From Marisimplicoccus sp965655775 (GTDB taxonomy: Bacteria; Bacteroidota; Bacteroidia; Flavobacteriales; Flavobacteriaceae): DNA of 29,231 nt. Shown here piece by piece: positions 24,301 through 29,231 of the stretch. Position 1 is the stretch's first letter, and each line of letters begins with the position of its first letter. The position numbers and the translations under genes were made by a program. The DNA lies in contig CBFHHV010000014.1 of the NCBI GenBank assembly GCA_965655775.1, positions 1 through 29,231 on the forward strand, given 5' to 3'. A model generated the notes under the pieces. The model saw only the letters and a list, made by a program, of their open reading frames with translations, was not told the origin of the DNA and did no database searches.

Positions 24301-24705
24301 GAGAAGAAATATTCAAAATCTTCAGATATCTTAGAAATGTTGGAGAAAAATGTTAAGTTCCTGAGTTCTGAAAATAATGACTTAATTAAGTCTATTTATG
24401 ATTTATCGGACGAAAAAACACAAATTAGTATAAAAATTAATGGATATGAATCTAAAGGGGCAAGAAATGAAGGTGTAGGAGAGAAGGATTTCCAGACTAT
24501 AATGGACAGAGTTTATAATTCAATTGAAGGAACTGGTTACAGCTCTAATACTTATGGACCTACTAAGCAACACATGAAAAGTTTAGATATTGCTAGGGAG
24601 ATGTATCAAAGACTTGAGCCAAGGGTCAATAAGTTTAACAGTGATGTTGAAAAATTAGCTAATAAAATTGAGAGTTTAGGATCGCCAATTATTATTGAAG
24701 ATTAA
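21304..24705 (+). CDS. Secreted Asp-box (BNR/sortilin-like) repeat protein
   Basis: The 1133-residue protein starts with a Sec signal peptide (MKKLITKILILFSVVFNS, cleavage near TTSAQD). It then carries about eleven Asp-box or degenerate Asp-box turns (SxDxGxxW), such as SKDSGSTW, STDGGNSW, SIDGGNTW, SEDRGDSW, TENGGETW, TVDGGKKW and SLNGGDKW, spread over residues 60-730. This indicates one or two beta-propellers like the Vps10/sortilin N-terminal domain. The last 350 residues contain a beta-sandwich-like segment (FLEIRDNQNQLVEKIYG) and a helical tail. Such proteins are often labelled glycosyl hydrolase, but no catalytic sialidase residues are evident. No T9SS C-terminal sorting domain was seen. 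The stop overlaps the convergent MscS stop. Confidence 0.82.
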   Translation: MKKLITKILILFSVVFNSNTTSAQDYGNLQNALSGYSYRSVGPAFMSGRIADIAIDSNNENLWYVAVGSGGVWKTKNAGTTWIPLTDNMPFYSTGSITIDPNDSSRIWVGTGENVAGRHVGIGHGIYLSKDSGSTWDDMGLNKSEHISKIIVHPDNSNIIWVASQGPLWNSGGDRGLFMSTDGGNSWSNKLYVNEWTGVTDIIIDPTNPDILYAATWQRHRNVASLIDGGPGTSIYKSIDGGNTWNKIDSGLPSSNMGKIGLAISPMKPEVIYAAIELDRRSGAVYRSDNSGGVWKKMSNTVAGATGPHYYQELYASPHVFDRIYLMNVRVLVSDDGGDNFYQMKEINKHSDNHSLAFKKDDPEYLLIGTDGGIYESFDDTESWKFVSNLPITQFYKLAVDDSEPFYNIYGGTQDNNTQGGPSRTFKSEGITNSDWYVVLGGDGHQPATEPGNPNIIYAQSQQGYINRIDMTTGEIVDIRPQEGIDDDYERFNWDSPILVSQHDPKRIYFGSQRVWRSEDRGDSWNAISTDLTKNEERFELPIMGRVQSWENAWDVLAMSTYNTITSLAESPINENILYAGTDDGIIQFTENGGETWTKMPVNKLPNTPATAFVNDIRADLHNEKTAYVVLDNHKFGDYKPYLFKTVDGGKKWVNITNGLPDGTLLWRVVQDHVDPNLLFLATEYGVYISLNGGDKWLNFSNNLPTISVRDLTIQRRENDLVLATFGRSFYILDDISSLRDLSPANLEKEAFLFSPRRGLQYTPVRSGTSSAGTNKYVASNPRYGINFKYHLSNTYKTMYENRKDSELDGIISGSIQEELIRSGYDTPKSVINESTERLLQETQLDLSTIESVKRKLIENQGNYDDIDFPGWDYLEMEINEISPKIFLEIRDNQNQLVEKIYGSRRKGLNNINWDLKRSIPTVSYTDSKRYGEIRLNVKPGTYSATIFKNIDGEISKLTDNVSFQVERVRENILKNPMSNLHETHFDNAANFIQTVVEMEKKYSKSSDILEMLEKNVKFLSSENNDLIKSIYDLSDEKTQISIKINGYESKGARNEGVGEKDFQTIMDRVYNSIEGTGYSSNTYGPTKQHMKSLDIAREMYQRLEPRVNKFNSDVEKLANKIESLGSPIIIED

Positions 24706-25910
24706 TTATGAGTTTGATTTAGTTCAAAACACTCTAATTTAAAGTATTTAACAGAAGATAGAAGGTGGTCAAAAATATCAGAGGTAATTGCCTCATATTT
24801 TGTCCACTCTTTGTCTTTTGAAAAAGCATAAATCTGAATTGGGATACCTTGAGAAGTAGGTTCAAGTTGCCTACACATCATAGTAAGATCATCATTTGTC
24901 ATAGGGTGAGCTTTTAAGTACTCTTCAATATATGTTCTGAATACACCTAAGTTAGTCATGTTTCTTCCATTTAAAAGCATAGACTTATCAGCATTTTCTT
25001 TTTGATTATATAATTCAATTTCACTGCTTTTCTTATTTAAATAATCTTTTATCAATTTTACTTTTTTTAGTTCATCAATTTCTTCATTTTCTAAAAATCG
25101 AACAGAACTTGGTTTAATTAGAAGTGACCTTTTAATTCTTCTTCCTTTTGACTCTTCCATACCTCTCCAATTAATAAATGAATCTGACACAAGCTTGTAA
25201 GTAGGGATCGTTGTAATAGTATTATCAAAGTTTTGAACTTTAACAGTGGATAGATTTACTTCTATAACTGTTCCATCAGCATCAGAGCCTTTCATAGTAA
25301 TCCAATCACCAATTCTTACTGTATCATTTACTGTGATTTGAATACTGGAAACAAATCCAAGTATTGTATCTCTGAAGACCAAAATAATTATAGCTGAAAG
25401 AGCACCAAGAGAAGCAAGAAATGTTCCAATTTCCCTCCCTGTCAGAACAGATAAAATTAATATTATACCAATGAACCACAAGAATATCATTACAACCTGA
25501 ATATAGCTGTCTATTGGAATGTGTTTAAGAGATGAACTTAACTTGAAATAATCTTTTACAGTTCCTAGTACAGATTTTACAGTTACTATAAATAAAATAA
25601 TTGTTAATGCCTCAATGATAATAACAAGATTATCAGTATAAGTTGGAACAACTAAATAAAGAAAAAATAATGAAGGGATAAATGATAACAGTCTTGGAAC
25701 CTTGTTTTTTATCAATAGATCATCAAATTGAGATGAAGTTGATTTGGCAATTCTTTTAAAAAAGGATAAGATTATTCTTCTTGTAATATAATTTATCATT
25801 ATAACTATTATAGTTATAGATAATATTATAAGACCTGTTGTTATTAGGTTTGATAGGTAAGAACTTATACCATAATTAGATAAAAATTCAATTATTTCTT
25901 CTTTATACAT
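24702..25910 (-). CDS. MscS family mechanosensitive ion channel (YbdG-like)
   Basis: The 402-residue membrane protein has four or five N-terminal hydrophobic spans (residues about 17-43, 73-115, 135-157, 162-185). The pore-lining helix and beta domain follow: ASLGALSAIIILVFRDTILGF, then VRIGDWITMKGSDADGTVIEV, LSTVKVQNFDNTITTIPTYKLV and INWRGMEESKGRRIKRSLLI. The last motif is typical of the YbdG/MscM subgroup, which opens on membrane tension to protect cells from osmotic downshock. The ATG at 25910 follows only 16 bases after the terminator stem of the upstream gene. Its stop shares TTAA with the BNR gene's stop. Confidence 0.92.
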   Translation of the reverse strand: MYKEEIIEFLSNYGISSYLSNLITTGLIILSITIIVIMINYITRRIILSFFKRIAKSTSSQFDDLLIKNKVPRLLSFIPSLFFLYLVVPTYTDNLVIIIEALTIILFIVTVKSVLGTVKDYFKLSSSLKHIPIDSYIQVVMIFLWFIGIILILSVLTGREIGTFLASLGALSAIIILVFRDTILGFVSSIQITVNDTVRIGDWITMKGSDADGTVIEVNLSTVKVQNFDNTITTIPTYKLVSDSFINWRGMEESKGRRIKRSLLIKPSSVRFLENEEIDELKKVKLIKDYLNKKSSEIELYNQKENADKSMLLNGRNMTNLGVFRTYIEEYLKAHPMTNDDLTMMCRQLEPTSQGIPIQIYAFSKDKEWTKYEAITSDIFDHLLSSVKYFKLECFELNQTHN

Positions 25911-25914
25911 GGTA

Positions 25915-25922
25915 CAAAAATA
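25915..25922 (-). promoter_or_regulatory. -7-like element (TATTTTTG) overlapping a terminator U-tract before mscS
   Basis: On the minus strand TATTTTTG fits TAnnTTTG exactly, but it is formed partly by the T-run of the upstream terminator and ends 4 bases before the channel ATG. If used, it would give a leaderless or nearly leaderless message. No -33 TTG is present. It could equally be a coincidence of T-rich sequence. Confidence 0.3.
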
Positions 25923-25945
25923 AAAAACCCACCATTAAGGTGGGT
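25922..25945 (-). terminator. Intrinsic terminator after the secreted paralogue pair
   Basis: On the minus strand a perfect 7-bp stem ACCCACC/GGTGGGT with a 5-base loop (25945-25927) is followed by a T-run. It lies 24 bases after the stop codon of the downstream paralogue. On the plus strand the same hairpin is followed by CTTTT, so it may work weakly in both directions. Confidence 0.88.
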
Positions 25946-25969
25946 CTTTTAATGATAAAATTTAGATAA

Positions 25970-26752
25970 TTAGTTATGAATAGAGACTAATTCAAGTGTT
26001 ACAAAGTTTTGATGATCGCTTGCTGCCTGAAGTCCTTCCATGAGTTTTGCACCTTTAAAAGTACTTCCATATTCTTCAAAGTATTTTCCAAAACTTTCCC
26101 CGCCTTCTACTCCAATATTGAAGAACATATGAGTTATTCCTTCATATGCATTCTCAGTCCTTTCATATATTCTTGCAAGATTCCACCATCTATGGTTACC
26201 ATCCATTATAGCCTTCTCTACTAAAGGTTTTGCAACTTCAATCTCCCAAGTCTCAAAATCTTCAGATTTAGCAATAGTAGAATTCATTGTCATCATATCT
26301 CCAGGATTAATGTCACCTCCAGCAAAAACTGTAGCTGAAACTCCTTGCAAATGGTAGTTTCTTCTCTCATTACTAGAGTCTTGAGAACTATCAAACATTC
26401 TTGAAATTGCTCTTTTAGACATTTTCCCTTTATATACTTTCTGTGCAATTTCTCCAAAGTTTGCTGAACCAGATAAGTAATTGTCTAGTTGTTCTTTTGA
26501 GGAAAATCCAGTGATAATAAAGTAGTCTGCAGGAGTTTCCCTTTGATCACTATTTTGAATAACTTTCCAAACTGACTGATTTAACTCGAGTCCATCTTTA
26601 ATTGCTTGTTTATGAAGAGGCCCCCAGAACTCTTCAGTCCTAAGATATGCAGCATCTTCGCCATCTTTTATATCTACAGCACTTATAATTGCATATTGAG
26701 CAGAGGTAGTGATTGTAAATGTAAGTGTCAATAATAAAAATAATTTTTTCAT
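25970..26752 (-). CDS. Secreted protein of unknown function, tandem paralogue B
   Basis: The 260-residue protein has a Sec signal peptide (MKKLFLLLTLTFTITTSAQ) and is homologous along its length to the gene 18 bases upstream. Shared blocks include AVD(I/L)..G...YL..E.FW...HK.AIK.G, YKGKMS(K/R)R(A/S)I.RM, a glycine-rich VSATVFAGGDI/VAATILAGGDI strand, and ENAY.G.TH(M/L). The two halves each show a strand-helix-W pattern like dimeric alpha/beta-barrel (ABM-like) domains, suggesting an internal duplication. No catalytic motif is seen. It is probably periplasmic and is co-transcribed with its paralogue, ending at an intrinsic terminator. No named family was recognised. Confidence 0.75.
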   Translation of the reverse strand: MKKLFLLLTLTFTITTSAQYAIISAVDIKDGEDAAYLRTEEFWGPLHKQAIKDGLELNQSVWKVIQNSDQRETPADYFIITGFSSKEQLDNYLSGSANFGEIAQKVYKGKMSKRAISRMFDSSQDSSNERRNYHLQGVSATVFAGGDINPGDMMTMNSTIAKSEDFETWEIEVAKPLVEKAIMDGNHRWWNLARIYERTENAYEGITHMFFNIGVEGGESFGKYFEEYGSTFKGAKLMEGLQAASDHQNFVTLELVSIHN

Positions 26753-26770
26753 AATTTTAAATTTTGGTTA

Positions 26771-27526
26771 TTAGTTAATAGAATAAACACAGACTAATTC
26801 ATCTGCTTCACTCATATCTCGAGATGATTCAATTCCTTCCCAGAGCTTTTCCCATTTGAAACCAGACATTCCAATATATTCTCCTGGATTTTCAGCTTGA
26901 ACATTAAATGCTAGATGTGTCCAACCAGAATAAGCATTTTCTGATCTGCCAATTGCTTCGACTAAAATCCACTGTCTTAAATTACCAGCAAGAATATTTT
27001 TTTCAGCAACTGGTTTCCATACTTGAGTTTCAAAATTCTCAAAATCATCAGTTTTCTTATTCATGAAGTTAACTGACATCTTATCACCTTTTTTGATGTC
27101 ACCACCTGCAAGTATTGTTGCAGCAACTCCTTTAAGTTGATAAATTCTTCTTTCTTTACTCTCGGAACCTGTCTGATCAAGCATTCTTTGAATACTTCTT
27201 CTGGACATTTTGCCCTTGTAAGCTTGAAAAGCTAATTCAGTCCCATTATAACCAGCATTCATCTTTTCTTCAGATTCAAATCCATCGAAGATTATGTATT
27301 CCGGTGCACTAGCTTCATCTGTTTCTTTAGGTGTTCTTTTCCAGACTGACCATCCATTTTGAGAACCTTGTTTAATTGCTTCTTTATGAATCTCAGACCA
27401 GAATGCCTCAAGTTTCAGATAATCTTGTTCAGCCCCTTCATTAAGATCAACTGCATACATAACTGCATATTGAGCATTAACAGAAAAGGTAAATAATAAT
27501 GTAAGTGTTAATAATAAATTTTTCAT
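26771..27526 (-). CDS. Secreted protein of unknown function, tandem paralogue A
   Basis: The 251-residue protein has a clear signal peptide, MKNLLLTLTLLFTFSVNAQ, and is the first gene of the tandem pair. The mature part begins YAVMYAVDLNEGAEQDYLKL, followed by FWSEIHKEAIKQG and GWSVW, a strand-helix-strand unit similar to ABM-type dimeric barrels. The second half repeats the logic with DDFENFETQVWKPVAEKNIL and NLRQWILVEA. A middle block, YKGKMSRRSIQRMLDQ, is nearly identical to its neighbour and may be a signature. A perfect 12-bp palindrome lies 10 bases before the ATG. The function is unknown. Confidence 0.75.
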   Translation of the reverse strand: MKNLLLTLTLLFTFSVNAQYAVMYAVDLNEGAEQDYLKLEAFWSEIHKEAIKQGSQNGWSVWKRTPKETDEASAPEYIIFDGFESEEKMNAGYNGTELAFQAYKGKMSRRSIQRMLDQTGSESKERRIYQLKGVAATILAGGDIKKGDKMSVNFMNKKTDDFENFETQVWKPVAEKNILAGNLRQWILVEAIGRSENAYSGWTHLAFNVQAENPGEYIGMSGFKWEKLWEGIESSRDMSEADELVCVYSIN

Positions 27527-27536
27527 TTTAATTAGT

Positions 27537-27548
27537 TTGATTAATCAA
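27537..27548. repeat. 12-bp perfect palindrome (TTGATTAATCAA) before the secreted paralogue pair
   Basis: TTGATTAATCAA is its own reverse complement and lies 10 bases upstream of the start codon of paralogue A. A related sequence, TTGATTGATTAA, lies about 20 bases further upstream. The position suits an operator for a dimeric regulator, but AT-rich sequence makes chance palindromes common. Confidence 0.4.
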
Positions 27549-27606
27549 CCCAATTTAATAAAGAATTTGATTGATTAAAAATAAAATAGGGAAAAAATAA
27601 AATTTG

Positions 27607-28001
27607 TGGAGTCGGCGGGATTCGAACCCGCGTCCATACAAGTAATTAAATTACCTTCTACAAGCTTATTTATCTTTAAATTTTCGAGAAAATACTTGGT
27701 AGATAACAACCAAAATATTTTCCTTATCACTTAATTTTTAAGTTTTATTCAGTGACAATAAAACTCTAGATTAACTTAATGGTATCTCATATATAAAAAC
27801 TGTTAATCAAAGTCTTTATGAGACATCTAGCTTCTCAACCTAGTTGAGATTCGCAATGACTTACTATGATTCAGTCAATTATGCAGCTAGAGCGTAGTTA
27901 TTTTCGCCATTTAAAAGCTGAAAATTAATTTCACGAGTTTATTTTCAAACCTCGACCTGCTAATAAAAAAATTAGTCTTGCTGTCAAAACCTGTCGACCC
28001 C
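27607..28001 (-). ncRNA. ssrA: tmRNA (transfer-messenger RNA)
   Basis: The 395-nt minus-strand RNA begins GGGGTCGACAGG and ends with the tRNA-Ala-like arm GGGTTCGAATCCC and CGACTCCA. The seven-base acceptor GGGGTCG pairs with CGACTCC (one G.U). The tag reading frame (27908-27879) encodes GENNYALAA and stops at TAA, giving the Bacteroidota-type tag AGENNYALAA once the tRNA alanine is counted. With SmpB, tmRNA rescues stalled ribosomes and tags the peptide for proteolysis. CCA is not encoded. AT-rich helices between the tag and the 3' arm fit the pseudoknot region. Confidence 0.97.
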
Positions 28002-28026
28002 AAAATTTCAAAGTACAATAGATTTG

Positions 28027-28034
28027 CAAAGATA
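28027..28034 (-). promoter_or_regulatory. Possible -7 element (TATCTTTG) of tmRNA
   Basis: On the minus strand TATCTTTG fits TAnnTTTG exactly and ends 25 bases before the mature tmRNA 5' end, which would leave a short precursor leader. No TTG is present at the -33 spacing. The kdsA stop is 12 bases further upstream, so read-through from kdsA is the alternative source. Confidence 0.4.
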
Positions 28035-28046
28035 TGATAATTAAGA

Positions 28047-28784
28047 TTATAGTTTAGAAGATGCCCTTCTTAATTCTAGAAGATTAGATAACAAGTTTTC
28101 GAGGTTTTTAATATCTAACATATTAGATCCATCACTTTTTGCTTCAGATGGGTTAGTATGTGTCTCGATAAAGACTCCATCTATATTATTAACTATTCCA
28201 GCTCTTGCNNNNNNNNNNACATCTAATATAGTAGGAGCTAATTTCTTTAACTCAGAGATTCCTCTAAAGTCTACTATTAAATCGTTGTATCCAAATTGTG
28301 TCCCCCTTTCAGTTAACATAATATTATTATTCCCTGACTGCATAACTTTGTCAACTGCATACTTCATGCTTTCTGCACTCATAAATTGTCCTTTCTTAAT
28401 ATTAACTACTTTTCCAGTTTTTGCTGCACTTACAAGTAGATCAGTTTGTCTTGCTAAAAAAGCTGGTATTTGAAGTATATCTACAAATTCTGCAGCAAAT
28501 TCAGCCTCATCCTTTCCGTGTATATCTGTAATAACCGGAATATTAAATTCAGAGTTAATTTTTTTTAAAATTTTTAATGCCTTCAAGTCTCCAATACCAG
28601 TGAAACTATCAAGCCTAGTTCTATTAGCTTTTTTGTAGCTTCCCTTAAACACAAGAGGTATAGATAACTTTGAAGTAATTGAAACAAGTTTAGTGGCTAT
28701 TTTTAATGCTATATCTTCTCCCTCAATTGCACATGGACCAGCGATCAATAAAAATTTATCTTTAGATATTTTATTTGTAAACAT
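28047..28784 (-). CDS. kdsA: 3-deoxy-8-phosphooctulonate synthase (KdsA), interrupted by an assembly gap
   Basis: KdsA condenses PEP and arabinose-5-phosphate into Kdo-8-P for LPS. The frame shows FLLIAGPCAIEGED, VFKGSYKKANRTRLDSFTG, VITDIHGKDEAEFAAE, DILQIPAFLARQTDLL, IKKGQFMSAESM and MLTERGTQFGYNDLIVDFRG, all KdsA hallmarks, then IETHTNPSEAKSDGSNML after the gap. Ten Ns at 28209-28218 replace the region after TILD that normally reads VTHS...GG...; compared with family members about 20-25 residues are missing, so the true gap is longer than ten bases and the open frame across it is accidental. ftsE lies 2 bases upstream on the same strand. Confidence 0.93.
   Translation of the reverse strand: MFTNKISKDKFLLIAGPCAIEGEDIALKIATKLVSITSKLSIPLVFKGSYKKANRTRLDSFTGIGDLKALKILKKINSEFNIPVITDIHGKDEAEFAAEFVDILQIPAFLARQTDLLVSAAKTGKVVNIKKGQFMSAESMKYAVDKVMQSGNNNIMLTERGTQFGYNDLIVDFRGISELKKLAPTILDXXXXARAGIVNNIDGVFIETHTNPSEAKSDGSNMLDIKNLENLLSNLLELRRASSKL
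28209..28218. other. Assembly gap (10 Ns)
   Basis: Ten undetermined bases lie within kdsA. From the usual KdsA length, the missing stretch is probably about 70-75 bases, so the N count looks like a placeholder rather than a measured distance. Confidence 0.9.
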
Positions 28785-28786
28785 AT

Positions 28787-29231
28787 TTATTTTCTTTGTA
28801 CTTCAAATATAGTTCCATCTTGACATTTATAGACCTTACCATCTAATTTAAGTATTAAATTATAATCATGTGTTGCAATTATCATCGACGTACCCATAGA
28901 ATTTAGTTTTTTAAAAAGAGAAATTATTTCTGAGCTTGTTTCTGGATCTAAATTCCCAGTTGGCTCGTCTGCAATAATTAACTTAGGATCATTTAGCATA
29001 GACCTTGCAATAGCAACTCTTTGTTGTTCTCCTCCAGATAGCTCATTTGGAAATTTAGTTGAAGGTGAGTCAAATCCAACTAATTTTAGAACTTTATCTA
29101 TTTGATTATTAATCTTGTCTTTTTCATCCCATCCAGTTGCTTTGAGAACGAAGCGTAGATTATCGTAAATACTTCTGTCTTTTAAAAGCTTAAAATCTTG
29201 AAACACAAATCCAATCTTTCTCCTCAAATAT
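28787..29231 (-). CDS. ftsE: Cell division ATP-binding protein FtsE (partial)
   Basis: The C-terminal 148 or so residues of an ABC ATPase are present; the N-terminus with Walker A lies beyond the right edge. The Q-loop region LRRKIGFVFQDFKLL, the signature LSGGEQQRVAIARS, the Walker B LIIADEPTGNLD and the H-loop ATHD are all intact. LRRKIGFVFQDFKLL and the short C-terminus without an extra domain fit FtsE, which with FtsX activates peptidoglycan hydrolases at the division site; a LolD-like exporter ATPase is a weaker alternative. The kdsA ATG is 2 bases beyond its stop. Confidence 0.85.
   Translation of the reverse strand, partial: YLRRKIGFVFQDFKLLKDRSIYDNLRFVLKATGWDEKDKINNQIDKVLKLVGFDSPSTKFPNELSGGEQQRVAIARSMLNDPKLIIADEPTGNLDPETSSEIISLFKKLNSMGTSMIIATHDYNLILKLDGKVYKCQDGTIFEVQRK

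Noticed and set aside
28047..28784. Reading KdsA as a naturally truncated enzyme or pseudogene
   Set aside because: The missing segment coincides exactly with the N-run, so it is an assembly gap.
1..29231. Mobile elements, CRISPR arrays, prophage or defence islands
   Set aside because: No transposase, integrase, direct-repeat array or phage gene was recognised, and gene order is that of ordinary flavobacterial chromosome.

Overview
The window is about 29 kb of AT-rich, very gene-dense chromosome from a member of Bacteroidota, most likely an uncultivated marine flavobacterium. The evidence is the -7 promoter motif TAnnTTTG at several genes, the near absence of Shine-Dalgarno sequences, a tmRNA whose tag reads GENNYALAA, and family-typical genes such as the DUF4290 protein beside murA, fused ResB-CcsA, CtlX and the YqgE/HU/fmt order. 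A run of ten Ns at 28209-28218 inside kdsA shows that this is a draft or metagenome assembly.

Layout. At 1-49 is the start of a divergent gene cut by the edge, probably a flavoprotein. Positions 177-4178 hold cutC, an aconitase and an AlkB-type membrane di-iron hydroxylase in tight tandem. Positions 4179-5489 on the minus strand hold tRNA-Met(CAT) followed at once by two tandem matrixin-like lipoproteins. Positions 5592-8466 hold a START-like protein (+), then on the minus strand YqgE, HU, Fmt and an AAA ATPase. Positions 8519-10792 (+) hold a DUF493 protein, a DUF4290 protein and MurA. Positions 10795-16185 on the minus strand form one overlapping operon, in transcription order: KdsC, Maf, an SRPBCC protein, an SDR protein, a 45-residue DUF2256 zinc-ribbon protein, CRY-DASH, a bacterial (6-4)-photolyase-like protein and a DUF2805 protein. 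Positions 16282-21214 (+) hold CcsBA and two guanidino-group-modifying enzymes. At 21304-24705 (+) is a large secreted Asp-box (BNR) protein. Positions 24702-27526 (-) hold an MscS-type channel and two tandem secreted paralogues. Then come the tmRNA (27607-28001), kdsA with an assembly gap, and the 3' part of ftsE, all on the minus strand.

Cell-envelope genes recur: murA, kdsC and kdsA (Kdo for LPS), maf, ftsE and mscS. The most distinctive block is the photolyase operon. Its (6-4)-photolyase-like member has lost all four iron-sulfur cysteines, its SDR member lacks the catalytic tyrosine, and it carries small proteins of unknown function. The second notable locus is the pair of matrixin-like lipoproteins transcribed directly behind a tRNA.

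The genome looks strongly compacted. All four convergent gene pairs meet within a few bases, two of them sharing a palindromic TTAA as both stop codons. Many tandem genes overlap as TAATG or TGATG. Both intrinsic terminators seen lie just in front of the next gene's start codon. No insertion sequence, CRISPR array, prophage or other mobile element was seen.
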